This document shows positions 1 to 10,189 of a DNA stretch of 64,000 nucleotides, one piece after another; position 1 is the stretch's first letter, and each line of letters starts with the position of its first letter. This stretch comes from Elmis aenea (lineage: Eukaryota > Arthropoda > Insecta > Coleoptera > Elmidae), in the NCBI GenBank assembly GCA_947652605.1, contig OX393581.1:27894788-27958787 (forward strand). Reading direction: 5' to 3'. Below the pieces are notes generated by a model. The model was given only the letters and a program-made list of their open reading frames with translations, was not told where the DNA came from and searched no databases. Both the position numbers and the translations under genes were made by a program.

Positions 1-226
1 TCGACGTTTCAATTTTGTCTGTTTCAACGGGGCAGATTATATTGTCTTCGTTTGTCGAATTTGATGAATGCAAATCTTGATCAATGTTAGATTTTTCAAC
101 ATCAGGTGCACTAACTTTAGAAGTTAAAGCAAACAAATCACTTAACTTGAAACGTTTTTTAGCAGCTTCGTGAAGTACTTTTTACCTTTTCTCTTTCTCT
201 TTTTGAGCACATTTTCTTTTTTCCAT
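1..226 (-). pseudogene. hAT-type transposase N-terminal fragment (broken, cut by window edge)
   Basis: The minus-strand reading opens at the ATG complementary to 224-226 with the basic start MEKRKCAQKEKEKR, then meets an in-frame stop (182-184). The same frame resumes (KVLHEAAKKRFKLSDLFAL) and stays open to base 1 as a Ser/Asp/Glu-rich linker ending VETDKIETS. A short Lys-rich start followed by an acidic linker resembles the N-terminus of insect ZMYM1/DUF4371-type hAT transposases; that assignment is recognition of style, not a domain match. The catalytic part would lie left of the window. With one internal stop it is probably dead. Confidence 0.5.
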
Positions 227-643
227 TTTTCCTTGATTAAAAACTATAACCAGAATAATCTTGCAATCTCACAATGAATATAAAGAATCAGTCTGCATTT
301 ATTAAATTTAATGATTGTTTATTAATTACTAAAATATTAAAACTAAAATCTAGTAATGTATAATATCACTTGGTGTTCAAAAACACAGCCCGGACGGTGA
401 AACTTATCGAAAACGTCGGACATAGCAGAGAGACAAATCAGAGACGTAGTCAGCTTATAAAGCTTGGGAGGGCCAGGGGTACAAAAATTATACGATGTTG
501 TAACTTATTCTTTATTTATTACTAACCGCAATAATAATATTGCATAATTGTTTCATAAAAATCATAACAAGTACCTACTGTGGGTCGCGGCCTCAGAGGG
601 ACCGGGATTCCTCCCGGTGTCCCGCCGGTCCAGGCGGCCACTG
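227..643. other. Upstream flank of the hAT fragment, with a GC-rich island
   Basis: No gene was seen. The stretch upstream of the transposase start (about 370-480) is moderately GC-rich and may be the 5' non-coding end of the hAT element. At about 586-643 there is an abrupt island of roughly 70 percent GC with short self-complementary words (GGACCGGGA, TCCCGGT). The plus frame through the island is open (GRGLRGTGIPPGVPP), which may be a coding-like retroelement scrap. Confidence 0.3.
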
Positions 644-942
644 CATGGTGGTCCACCCACATAGAAGGGCAGCCATTGGGATCTCGTAAACGGTAAGAGT
701 TACAAAGAAATTTAAATCAGACAAATTTGTTCCCCTTTCTAAGACCTTCTCAGTGAGCTTTAATGTTTAACAAAAACCCTCAATTTTTGTGTATTATCTT
801 ACATGCCATGGAACTTTTTTAAAGCATTAAAGCATCACTGAATAGGTCCCAGAAAGGGGAACAATTTGTCTGATTTAAACTTCTTTGTAGCTCTTACCGT
901 TTAAAAGATCTCAATAGTGGCCCTTCTATGTGGACCACCCTG
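644..942. mobile_element. Inverted-repeat MITE with GGTGGTCCAC ends
   Basis: Two arms of about 100 bp face each other. The left arm (644-745) reads GGTGGTCC, ACATAGAAGGGC, AAACGGTAAGAG and TTTAAATCAGACAAA; the right arm (845-942) is its reverse complement and ends ACCACCCTG. The arms are about 85-90 percent alike by eye and the left tip carries a small CCAC duplication. The CAGGGTGG tip matches the mariner-like 19187-20686 element, so it is probably a non-autonomous IS630/Tc1-mariner derivative. A clear TA duplication is not preserved. Confidence 0.65.
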
Positions 943-1963
943 TTTATCTTAAAGTTTAGAGTGACAATATTTAGATAAAACGATGTAGTAGTTATACCTG
1001 GGTTTGATAGCCTCTATTTATGCGGATTCGTTTTATGCGGTACTTACATGAACCAATTATTCGCGTAAATTTAAGGTTTAGTGTATATCCTAAACTAGGG
1101 AACCGGAAGCACCGTGTATCATTCAGCGTTACGCCAAGCGGAAAGGCTTAAAGCAAGCAGCCAGCAACAAGATAGGAATGAGGTACACCAGGTTTCATTC
1201 AACGACTACGCCAAGCACAATCGCAATTCGATCCTATTAGTGATACCTGGCTAATTATCTGTTAAAAATTGTTAATATGCAAATTAATAGTTAACGCGCG
1301 AGTGAATTAAGTAATGAAACTTAAAAATAAAATAAAATTTGAGATAAAATAATTAAGAATGATAAACGTGAAGATCGTCATATATTTTACAGCTAGGTAT
1401 TTGATGGTTTAAGATTTTTTTGTCCTGATAATGTTTGCACTCAAAACATTTCTGTTTGGATTAACGTTGACTTACAATAAGGAAATGTACGTTGGAAACT
1501 AAATTATAACTTAGATAAAAATATTTGAGTAAACGTCTTTAAATAAAATATGAACAATAACCGATAAAATGGTAGATGACAAATTATGAGTGATCGAGCT
1601 AAATTGTTTGATAATAAATCATAGTTTTCGCAATCATTAAAATCTGTGCTTATTTCAATTCGCAAGTGTAACCCATTTTTAACGATATTTTTATACTCGA
1701 GACAAATAAGATACTTATGTTAAGCCTTGATTTTTAGAAGAGCCCTTTACAATACTTTTGAAATTATTTAAAATGAGATTAGACAATAAATAAAATAAGA
1801 AAAGATTTTTTACATATTTAGCTATTAAAGAAATTGTATTTAAATTCGTATTTTTACTGCTTGTATACTAAAACGTTAGATATAATCTTCCCACGAGACA
1901 GCGGCATAAGTCGAATTAAACATTTCAAGCATACCTATAACTTTTTGAGTCATGTTACCTTAG
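943..1963. other. AT-rich spacer with a short GC-rich direct repeat
   Basis: No gene is supported. Around 1110-1240 there are two related units (CATTCAGCGTTACGCCAAGC and CATTCAACGACTACGCCAAG) about 85 bp apart, perhaps the remnant of a repeat element. The rest is featureless AT-rich DNA. Confidence 0.4.
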
Positions 1964-2160
1964 AAGTACCAGGCATTTGAGTTGTCTAAGGGTCACTTAA
2001 GAAGTAAAAAATCAAATTCTAACAAAGATCAAAAACCATATAGCGAGCTAGTTGCGATAAAGCTCGGAACATATCTACCTTCTGAATTCCATCCCTGTCA
2101 GATCAATGGAAGAAGTACGTACTTACAGCGGGAGAATATGTCAAGGAGACCTATTCTGAA
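1964..2160 (+). CDS. Candidate internal exon, unknown gene
   Basis: A 197-bp open stretch begins directly after a splice-acceptor-like TTACCTTAG, whose TAG is itself the preceding in-frame stop. It ends at a strong donor (CTGAA then GTAAGTCTG). It encodes about 65 residues beginning KYQAFELSKGHLRSKK, Lys/Ser-rich at first and then more mixed (SELVAIKLGTYLPSEF). The acceptor has a modest pyrimidine tract and a plausible branch sequence (CTATAAC). The reading frame is lost immediately in the flanks, as expected of an exon. No family was recognised. Chance open frames of this length are common in AT-rich DNA, so the exact coincidence of both splice signals is the main support. Confidence 0.35.
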
Positions 2161-2469
2161 GTAAGTCTGATAAACAGGGGGATTTCGAAACATACTTCAG
2201 TGCATTCCTAAATTACTCGTACGGTAAAATTTGTAAAGTTACCCTTAGATAAAGTTGAATTTTACCTTTAATTGAACAACAACGATAACCAACGCATAAT
2301 GAATAAATAGAAAAATTGGGTTAACTAGAAAATCTTTCTCACTTTTGTAAGTTTTATTTATACTTAAATGTGAAGAACCTTAAATTATATTGATATACAC
2401 ATAAAATGCAAGAGACGTTGAAATGAAAATCATAAACCGCTTAATTGACTTCACCGTCGCGTCGTTTGG

Positions 2470-3040
2470 AAATTATGTGCTACCAGCATGCTAGTTGAAA
2501 ACTAAAAAAATGTGAACTTTCGAAGGTGCTCGGTCGGGGAATTAGGTTCGATATGGGAGACATTCAATTCGGAGGTCGTGAACGGTTGAGGCTCTCCTAC
2601 GAAAAGAATGAGGACGTGAATCATCGTGCTGAAGCAAAATACCATCGGTAAACAAACCTCGGCGTTTCCGCGAATTGCGGGTTTCAGGTGAGTAAGAAGG
2701 GTCTTTTGACCAACTCTGCTAAGGCGATGCGTCGATTCGTATAAATTAACCCTTCAACAGCCGTAATCATCACCGAAAAGATGACTCTGTGCATCTGGCC
2801 TGAACGGGCTGCGTCCACCACATTACTTAGTACACGTTCTAAAATGTTTAGCCCACTCGTACATTTGCCTCTGAGACATGCATGATGAGCTTTACTGCTC
2901 TTTCATTTGACGGTAAATTTTCAACGGTTTCACATCTTCAGTGGTCAAAAATTTGATGAAAGAACGTTACTCTTCTTTCTTGCATACTTTCAAACGGGCC
3001 CATCTTAAACAGTTCTTCGGTCCTGATACGAGGCAGCGTT
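2470..3040 (-). pseudogene. Mariner/IS630-type transposase relic
   Basis: Reverse-strand fragments keep the order of a mariner transposase. First is an N-terminal helix-turn-helix-like part (EDVKPLKIYRQMKEQ, then YEWAKHF), then a shift, then LTHLKPAIRG, then a catalytic-domain block with LFTDGILLQHDDSRPHS followed by a degraded PYSPDLAP-like region (CLPYRT, stop). HDDSRPH corresponds to the HDNARPH signature, which holds the second catalytic Asp of IS630/mariner enzymes. Much of the region between the DNA-binding and catalytic parts is missing, and there are several stops and frameshifts. It is certainly non-functional. No terminal repeats were located. Confidence 0.7.
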
Positions 3041-3225
3041 ACTAGATCTATTAACTGCTGTAGCACCGACACACCGATGTGCTCTGCCCTAACCTAACCT
3101 CACCTGACCAAACTCAATCATATATCAACGACATGTCCCAAGTGATCAGACAGAGTGTAAAAACCGCGGTTTTCAAGTTTTATTGCTTTCTACAAATGAT
3201 ATTAAAAAACATTGACATATACGCA

Positions 3226-3420
3226 GGTACTGGGTTGACCAAATTCGAATGTATTATTTCAAAAACAACCGAGATACGGCTAATTTTGTAAATTTTTTAA
3301 TCAAAGTTTGCCATGATTTCGTATACAAGTAATGTTTGCAATTAATAAACAACTAAATGTCATATCCAAGTAAAATTTTAAACTCTTAAACATCCATGCA
3401 TTTCTTTGTATTTTATATCG
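3226..3420. mobile_element. Half copy of the GGACCAAATTCG inverted-repeat family
   Basis: The stretch starts TACTGGGTTGACCAAATTCG and continues with sequence similar to the 47391-48464 element (for example AACAACTAAATGTCA and CCAAGTAAAATTTTAA). Only one end is present, with no facing right arm downstream. Confidence 0.5.
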
Positions 3421-3774
3421 GTTTATTGTGTTAATTTAAAAAAAAAATGTTAATCCAAATGTATGCGGAATTGTTTGATTAAAAGAATGACCTCACCTCA
3501 CGTTTGAGTTTTTTTTAAAATAATAACTCACTTGCTGCAAGACCAGAAGAGATGCTAATCAGTTGAGGCGAGGTCCGGTGTCCTTATTCACCGCATGTCA
3601 TGCGGAGTAGAAATTAAAGCAGTTTCGGACGCAATTAACCGATTTATTGGTGTTGTTTTAGAATCCCAACGTAAACGTAAGCAAACGCGTGGTCATATAT
3701 CCTCCAGAATATGGTCGCGTGCAAGGAATGTGCTAGACCTAATAGTGGCACCCCCTTAAAGACCGCATTCGGAC

Positions 3775-4704
3775 CAGGGATGGAAAACGTAACGTAACGA
3801 TACCCGATAACGTTATAATAACAATTCAACTATAATTTTTTGTACAATAACGTAACGATATCAGGACTTTTTGGTGGTTTGAAATTTTGCAATTTAAATT
3901 GTTTATTGAAAACTTGATTTATTTAAAAGTTTTTTTTATTCTTTAATGTTCTCGTTAAACCTACAGTTTCTGTAAAAAATTAAATAAGTAAACATGAACC
4001 ATCAAATATTCCAATATAAAACGATTCATTTTGTTGGTTACCTTGGTTTGTTTATGTTCATATGTTCATTTTGACGTTTACGCGGCGACAACGCTAAAAC
4101 GCCCGTCAATTCTACCCAATATGAACATAGGCATCATATTCACTCATTTAATTTTTTACTTAAAACTGTAGGATTTACGAGAAAAACTAAAGAATAAAAA
4201 AATGTTCTAAATAAATCAAACTAATTAAAAACAAATTTAAATTGCAAAATTTCAACTCACCAAAAAGTTCTGATTAAAAAACCAACAGGGGTCGCACTTA
4301 TCAGCCCCCTATGAAGGTGGAAGATGATTGAAAATACTACTATGGGAAACCTTTTAATAAGTACTTATAAAACATCTACCAAATATCATTCTCCTACATT
4401 TATCTAAATTTGAGAAATAAAATAAAAACCCAATTTTAACGATCCCCTTTAGGGGGTGTAACTCCGAAAGGAGACGTCTAAGAAAAAATTGTTATATAAA
4501 AGACCCCACTTTATTTTCGATAAGGAATCACCTCCCGAATTTTTTCGTATTATTTAAGAAACACCCTGTATATCATAATTCATGTAACGTTATATAACAT
4601 AACAATTCATTTTTTTAACGTTATTTATAACGTTATGTAACGAAAACAAATAATTAATAACGTTATTCAATAACGTAACGATTTAAAACGTTATTCCATC
4701 CCTG
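3775..4704. mobile_element. hAT non-autonomous element with perfect 8-bp target duplication
   Basis: The element begins CAGGGATGGAAAACGTAACG and ends CGTTATTCCATCCCTG, and is flanked by identical 8-bp copies ATTCGGAC (3767-3774 and 4705-4712). CAGGGATGG-type termini with 8-bp duplications are diagnostic of hAT transposons. Subterminal AACGTAACG/ACGTTAT words recur at both ends. Inside are two inverted arms (about 3860-3990 and 4140-4275), and near 4287-4573 there is a further inserted half element ending ACACCCTGTATA. No transposase is present. Confidence 0.9.
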
Positions 4705-4712
4705 ATTCGGAC

Positions 4713-5683
4713 CTATTGCTCTAGGATTTTTCGATCAACGGCCGCGGTGCTAGGGTCAGATTAGAATCCATGTAAAAAAGCGCGATGGACAAATGTTGAC
4801 GCTTTAAGATTTTTTAAAGCATTCATCATACGGTTTTTTGAACAAAATTAAGACTGATTAGTAATTTTCACTCGACCGTCTAAATGACGCTACTAAGGAA
4901 TGTTTTGTAAAATTCCAATGGTTCTAATACACTACCGAAAAACAGGATAACAATTTTCTGGTCAACTGTGAATAACTGATTAATATTTTTAATGGTTTAA
5001 ATGCAAAAAGTAAAAAGCAGTGTTAATGCGTTAAACATCTTGTTTCATGTAATAACAGCATGGCAATGCGCCTCTGTCTAAATTTAGAATTTTCCACAGG
5101 TATGAACATTTTAGGTATTAAAGCTATATAGGTCTGCGTAAAGGAGGATCGCCGCCGGAAATAGTCTCAAATCTCTATACACGAGTTAATTTTGAGTTAA
5201 TAGAACTTTATTGTAATGTGAATTTAAACCCGTACACGTACGATACAAATTAGGATTAATTTAATATTATATGTAATGATTAGTATATACGAAACAATAG
5301 TACGCTTAATCAATAGAAATTTAAAACTTAAACAATGAAAAATTTAATGTAATAGATATTACTCATCGATACATAAATATATAAAAGTCAGTAGTTACCT
5401 ATTTAACGAAAACAATATACGAGTGGGTTAAAAACTCATTTCAAACTACTCCTCAAGGTCTATCAGTTTAAGAAGAGGAACAGTTTATAATTTTTTTATA
5501 GAAAGAATATATAATTCTTTTAAATCACTGGTTGAATTTTGGTCAGGTGTTCACGATCAATTTTTTCTACTGAAGTCAAGAGCTTTTCGCATATACTTTT
5601 GCCATTTCCTACATAGTATCTTTGTGAAACCGGATTTTCTGCGGTGGCTGCCTTAAAAACAAAATACAGATCTCAGCTAAATA
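4713..5683. other. AT-rich spacer
   Basis: No gene, RNA or clear repeat was seen. A short GC-rich patch (4737-4765) directly after the hAT target duplication belongs to whatever sequence the hAT interrupted, since it continues the block at about 3545-3766. Confidence 0.35.
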
Positions 5684-6047
5684 CCGGTTGTAAATGATGT
5701 GTGGTACACCTCTTTTTTTCTTTAGTTTTGATTTTAGATAAATGAAATTTTAGATATATGATATGTGCAAAAAAACGGGTTTTTTGAGCACATAGACACA
5801 TTTGTTCCACTTCTAGCTTCGCCGGAAATAACCCCAACTTTGTTATTTTAAATGGAACACCCTGTATATTTTTACATTTTTGGAAAGAGAAAGCGGTTTT
5901 GGATTGGCGAAACCGGAAGTGCAACAAATGTGTCTATGTGTTCAATAAGCCCGGTTTTTTGAACATATCATATGTCTAAAATTTCATTTGTCTAAAATCA
6001 AAACTAAATAAAAAAAAGGGGGTGTACCACACTTCATTTACACCCGG
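5684..6047. mobile_element. Foldback MITE, CCGG..TGTAAATGA family, TA target duplication
   Basis: Arms of about 150 bp face each other. The left starts CCGGTTGTAAATGATGTGTG with GGTACACCTC; the right ends GGTGTACCACACTTC, CACCCGG. TA flanks both ends (5682-5683, 6048-6049). The centre carries GGAACACCCTGTATA. The same arm sequence recurs inside the 41549-42741 element, so the two are one family. TA duplications suggest mobilisation by a Tc1/mariner-like enzyme. Confidence 0.75.
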
Positions 6048-6849
6048 TATAGAAAAAGAACTAAGGATGTCAATCTCTAATATATCGCCATCCTATGAAA
6101 AACTTTTCTCTACAATACAGGCCCAAGGGAGCCATTATTTTTTAAATTCTTTGTTTGGTTTTAATTTTAATTTAGTTGCCCTGCAATTTTGCAATATTTA
6201 TGTGTAGCTAGACAATAAGCGTTACAAGTTTATTCAACACAATAATTAGAAAGAAATAGATTATTTAAAATTAATTATTTTATTTTAAGAATAACTTTTA
6301 TTTAATTCTTCTTTAGTTATTCAATAATTTTATTTTGCTTTAATTTCGCGCTCCCCCTTCAGACATAAGGCGTCCCCCGCAAGAGGACGAGCCTCCTAGT
6401 TTGAGAATCACTGCGTTATTCAACTTTTTTTTTTAAAAAGCTCTACTGTACTTGCTTTGAAAAGCAGATTGTAAATGTTTGTATCTTTTAATTCATAAAG
6501 ACATTTCAGTATATTGTGTAATAATTTTGTTCCAGAAACCCTTGGCAAAAATGAGATTTGGAGTTTTATGTCACATTTTGCAATTGTTAATAGTAAAGTG
6601 TTTAAAGTTATAAACGGCGCTTAATTTTATTTAACATTAATGATTTATACAACGCGATTAAAAAATGTATTTTGATTGTGACTTTTTGTTTCTACCGACT
6701 TTCAATTTAAACATGTCCAGTCAAAACATTAGTATTACATTTAAGAGATAATAAAAATTAAGGTTTTGTGCTTTTAAGACATTGAAACGTAAGCTAAACA
6801 TACTTAAATTATTTTATGGTCTTATATATTGAGTATGCATGTCTTATTA
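6048..6849. other. AT-rich spacer with a solo hAT end
   Basis: A GC-rich patch at 6350-6413 ends GAGAATCACTG, the reverse complement of the common hAT terminus CAGTGATTCTC. No facing end was found. The remainder is AT-rich with no supported gene. Confidence 0.4.
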
Positions 6850-7534
6850 AATATAAACGTCACGATCGGTATATTTCGAGCAAATTCGTTTGACGGTTTA
6901 AGTGCCTTCGTGTGTCTTCGTGAAATCCGTTGCGACAACTGCGCGAAGACAACCACGCGTCTAAACCTCACTATAACGTTTAACCGTTTTACGAAAATTA
7001 CTGTTGACGGCAGTATTGAATGATATTGCTTGTGCTAGACCACCAAGTACCTACGTGTTACAATTTTTATTGTTTCAGTTTATCTAGCTTTATTATTTAT
7101 ACTCCAAAAAATATAAAAGTAAAGCAACCACACTGTGGGGTGGATTGGCGAATTGGCGACATAAGACGGTCTCGGAAAAATTTTCAATTAATCGGCCCAA
7201 CTACTTCATATCTACATTTATTGAAATAAAAAGGAATTAATCGTTGCGCATTTTTTCATTAAAACAGTTTATCGAACGACCGGTCCATCGAGAATTTTCT
7301 CAGTGTCCCGGTGGGCTAATCCGCCCCTGAACAACACTTAGTTAGTGCCGTTTGCCTTGATCTCCAATTCAAAACGGTAAAATCCATTGCATTTTGGTCT
7401 TTTATTAGAATTAAACTTTCGGAAAGATTTAGGGTCCCACCCAATATTGACAAGTAAAAAAAAAACTGCATGGCTGGAAAAAAATTAAAAAATAATATTG
7501 TTCCGTTTTCATATTTTCAATATATGGTCACCCT
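6850..7534. mobile_element. Repeat copy 1 of a hAT-like family ending TATGGTCACC
   Basis: It shares blocks in the same order with 58210-58795: TTCGTTTGACGGTTTAAGTG, CTTCGTGTGTCTTCGTGAAA, then an AACGGTAAA..GCATTTT block, then a terminal TTTC..TATGGTCACCC. The right tip reads AGGGTGACCATA in reverse, a common hAT terminus. It is interrupted by a smaller hAT MITE at 7134-7329. It contains no transposase; the two short open frames across it are not conserved between copies. Confidence 0.55.
7134..7329. mobile_element. Small hAT MITE nested in the repeat copy
   Basis: The ends are TGTGGGGTGGATTGGC and GCTAATCCGCCCCTG, imperfect inverted repeats. Flanking octamers AACCACAC (7126-7133) and AACAACAC (7330-7337) differ at one position, consistent with an aged 8-bp duplication. 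The related copy at 58.2-58.8 kb lacks this insertion. Confidence 0.65.
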
Positions 7535-7598
7535 AACCCAGTCTTTGTGTTTGTTATGTTGATACTCATAATATATCTTCTTAACTGTCTTAGAGACC

Positions 7599-7973
7599 TT
7601 ACAAAAAGAATTTGAAAAGTTGGACTTAAAAATAAATTTCCCAAAAACAGTGTATGTGTGCATCAATGGACGACTTAAGTTTAGAAGAATTTGAATACCT
7701 AGATTTGATAGTAAACAACGTGCCCTCCATGGATTTATAGGGAACAAAAACATTAACAAAAAAAAACAAAATTCGTATCCAAGCTTAATAGAAAGTACAA
7801 CAACTTAATATAGTGTAATGTTACCAATGGCCCAAAACCTAAAAGATAAAGTGAGAACTGTGGAGCTAGATGTCATAAGACGATGCCTGCAATTAACGAA
7901 AAGAGCTAAAGTGAGAACTGAAACAATTTGGCAAAAAATGAACGTAACAACAGCAATAACATCCAAAACTTAA
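7599..7973 (+). pseudogene. Non-LTR retrotransposon (LINE) 3' coding relic
   Basis: Plus-strand pieces match the region after the reverse transcriptase catalytic motif in insect LINEs. LQKEFEKLDLKINFPKT corresponds to LQEEYEAAGLTINMEKS in the better preserved LINE at 33.35-36.4 kb. FEYLDLIVNN follows after a frameshift, and KVRTVELDVIRRCLQLTKRA matches that LINE's LMTTEMDYLRRSCRTS. Frameshifts, stops and deletions are visible, so the relic is old. It lacks the C-terminal GRPRRSW-type block. Confidence 0.6.
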
Positions 7974-8051
7974 AGAAAGTTTTGAAATAGTACGGGTATG
8001 TTCAAAGAATGAATAATTAATGGTGGCAAAAAATAGTTATTTATGTATCAA

Positions 8052-8135
8052 GGCCAAAAAGTGTAACTTTTTCGGCCGCGTCTGGTTTGCTGGCCGGCCA
8101 GCAAACAGACAAGGCCGAAAAAGTACGTTTTGGCC
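8052..8135. repeat. GC-rich hairpin 1 (GGCCGAAAAAGT words)
   Basis: A near-perfect palindrome is centred on TGCTGGCC/GGCCAGCA, with arms containing CTTTTTCGGCC / GGCCGAAAAAG. Arm length is about 40 bp. It shares its core word with hairpin 2 some 120 bp downstream. Confidence 0.75.
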
Positions 8136-8251
8136 GAGGTGCATATTATATTTTTTGTGCGTTAGAATTAAAAACCATTTAAATTTTTAGTAATTTTCAA
8201 AATTATAGGTTAGAAACTACGTGACATTCTGTCTGACAGATGACGGCGTGT

Positions 8252-8378
8252 GTACTGCATTACCGGCCCTCTCCGTAGCAACGGCCGTAAAAGTTGCTTT
8301 TTCGGCCGTTGCTAAGGGTAACGGCCTGAAAAGTAACTTTTACGGCCGTTGCTAAGGATAGGGCCGGTAATGCAGTAC
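8252..8378. repeat. GC-rich hairpin 2 (GGCCGTAAAAGT words)
   Basis: The outer arms GTACTGCATTACCGGCCC and its exact complement bracket inner arms AGCAACGGCCGTAAAAGT. Words of the type GGCCGTAAAAGT and TTTTCGGCC recur four times inside, so alternative foldings exist. It is probably a hairpin MITE; no target duplication was identified. Confidence 0.75.
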
Positions 8379-8991
8379 TTTATGGCTGCTAACGCGTCCA
8401 TCAAACAGCTGTTTCTAGTACGATCGCACAAAAAAGTATTAAAGTGGTTGCCTTGAGGGTAGAGGGGCAGGGTCGGCCAGCTTTCAAGTGGACCAACTCT
8501 ATCAACAAATCTAACTACAGCTGCTTGTAATGTGCAGCACTGCCAAATGATGTTTTACTACATTTAATACTGATGTAAGCTTTCTTTTAAAATTGTAATT
8601 AATATTTATTTAAAAAAAAAAAAAATTCGGGTATTTTTGTCTTGGATGAAATAGTGAGTATCATGTTTTTTGAAAGCCCATTCAGTTGGTAATCCAAGCG
8701 TAGTAAAAAACATGTCAACATTTTATTTTAATTTTATCTTCTAAAATTTTAGATATATTTGCAAAAATTGAAATATTTAATGAATGAAGTTGAGCGTGCC
8801 AGTTCTTATACTTATTGCCATTTAGCATTCATTTCGCGAGATATTCTCGATTTTTTGACAAGCTGGACCACACCAGTGAGGAAAATAATTTTAGATTATT
8901 TTCTCGAGATCTTCAAGAACTTTTGTTTACTATTTTGTTCTTTTGTATTTAATTAATAAACCAGACATGAAGTAAACTAGATAGTATGTAT

Positions 8992-9838
8992 TATGGTTTC
9001 TCTCCCTGATCCCGGGATCCTGATCCGTTGTCACCTATTTTATATTTCCCGGGAAATCCCGTGATATTTAAAAATTGTATTTTCGTTCAGTTTGTGTTAA
9101 GGTCTTTGTAATATTATTATAGCATCAGAATTTATTGTTAAAATCTTTGGTAAGATTTAATTTTGGAAAAATTTCATTCTTATTTCTAAAAAGGTTTTGT
9201 GTTTTTAATAATAAAAAATTATATACAACCCTAGAATGCGTAAAGAAACCCGGTCTCCACGACAAAGTTTATACCATCAAACTATGTTAACAGTTCTTCT
9301 ATTTTAGTGTATTATGATTATCCGAAGCAAAATAGCTTATAAATGTAATTTTACTTATGAAAACGACGATGCATCTTTGCTGCTAGATGCTCTCAAGACG
9401 ATTCCACCCACATCAATAGAGAGTGCGAGGGTATTTTATGCAGCAGGACTTTCTATTAATTAATTAGGAATAATACTTAGTGACCGAAGCGTAGATCACC
9501 TTTGTTTTCTTAAATCACAATACAAAAATTTATTGTAAAATCTTTGTCATTTGTGTTCATTTGTATAAAATTGCAATAGAAACATAATATTTCTCAAATT
9601 TATATTTCGCTCACCAGTATTTTTTTATCATTTATAATTATCATGAAGCAAAATGTATTACATATATGACTTGGGGTTGTTTTTAAATGGTAAATCGCTT
9701 CTTTCCACATTCGAGTTATTTATTTCAAAATATTGACATAATTTGTTACGTCCCGGGATCCCGTTATATCCCGCGAAAAAGTCCGATTTCTTCCTGGAAT
9801 CCCAGAACAAACAAAAATGTCAAATATGAGAAACCCTA
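8992..9838. mobile_element. hAT element with CCCGGGAT subterminal repeats
   Basis: The left end is TATGGTTTCTC followed by CCTGATCCCGGGATCC; the right end is ATGAGAAACCCTA preceded by TCCCGGGATCCC. The related terminus TAGGGTTT also ends the 29339-30624 hAT. Flanking octamers GTATGTAT and GTTCATAT match at 5 of 8 positions, consistent with an old insertion. It contains the hAT C-terminal relic at 9368-9535 on the plus strand. Confidence 0.75.
9368..9535 (+). pseudogene. hAT transposase C-terminal dimerisation domain, broken
   Basis: The translation DASLLLDALKTIPPTSIESA, then RVFYAAGL, a stop at codon 32, then LSDRSVDHLCFLKSQYK. This is the typical hAT C-terminal dimerisation motif (PPTS-E-ARVFS-AG, then LS-RSVD-L-FL), which mediates multimerisation of hAT transposases. 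Only the last 55 or so codons remain, with an in-frame TAA, inside an element bounded by hAT-like ends. It is non-functional; family membership is clear from the motif spacing. Confidence 0.85.
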
Positions 9839-9886
9839 GTTCATATTAAATACTACTTGCACAGATTATTGTAATAAATCTTCACT

Positions 9887-10157
9887 TCCACACCAAATAT
9901 AAAAAACAAAATTGGAAAAAAGTAAAGCCACTGCTTAGGATAGATATGTAATTCCAAAATGCTTTAAAATGGAATATAGCCGAGAATATTTTATACAATA
10001 TATTTACGAGAAAGATCAAAGGTTCGACATCCGGTAAATCAACTCTGCTTTCTCCCACTTCCTGTATACGTTTAGAAGTTGATGGATGACTGCTTTCTCT
10101 CTCATCAATTTTTAAACCAGTTGCATGTAGCTCATAATGCTTGATTAGATCAAAAAA
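9887..10157 (-). pseudogene. Open minus-strand stretch, unassigned
   Basis: About 89 codons run between stops without a start codon. The upstream part is protein-like (DLIKHYELHATGLKIDERES, SSHPSTSKRIQ) and the downstream part is hydrophobic and Phe-rich, which looks like run-on. No family was recognised. It sits 50 bp beyond the hAT end at 9838 and may be a scrap of another transposon. Confidence 0.25.
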
Positions 10158-10189
10158 TTATTCGGTACTTTATAATAATGACTTGAAGT

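Noticed and set aside
1048..1146. Minus-strand exon-like stretch (acceptor TTTAAG, donor CAT|GTAAGTA, 33 open codons)
   Set aside because: It overlaps a sequence unit (GCTTGGCGTA..TGAATGA) that occurs twice within 120 bp, so a repeat element is more likely; the donor context is ordinary for AT-rich DNA.
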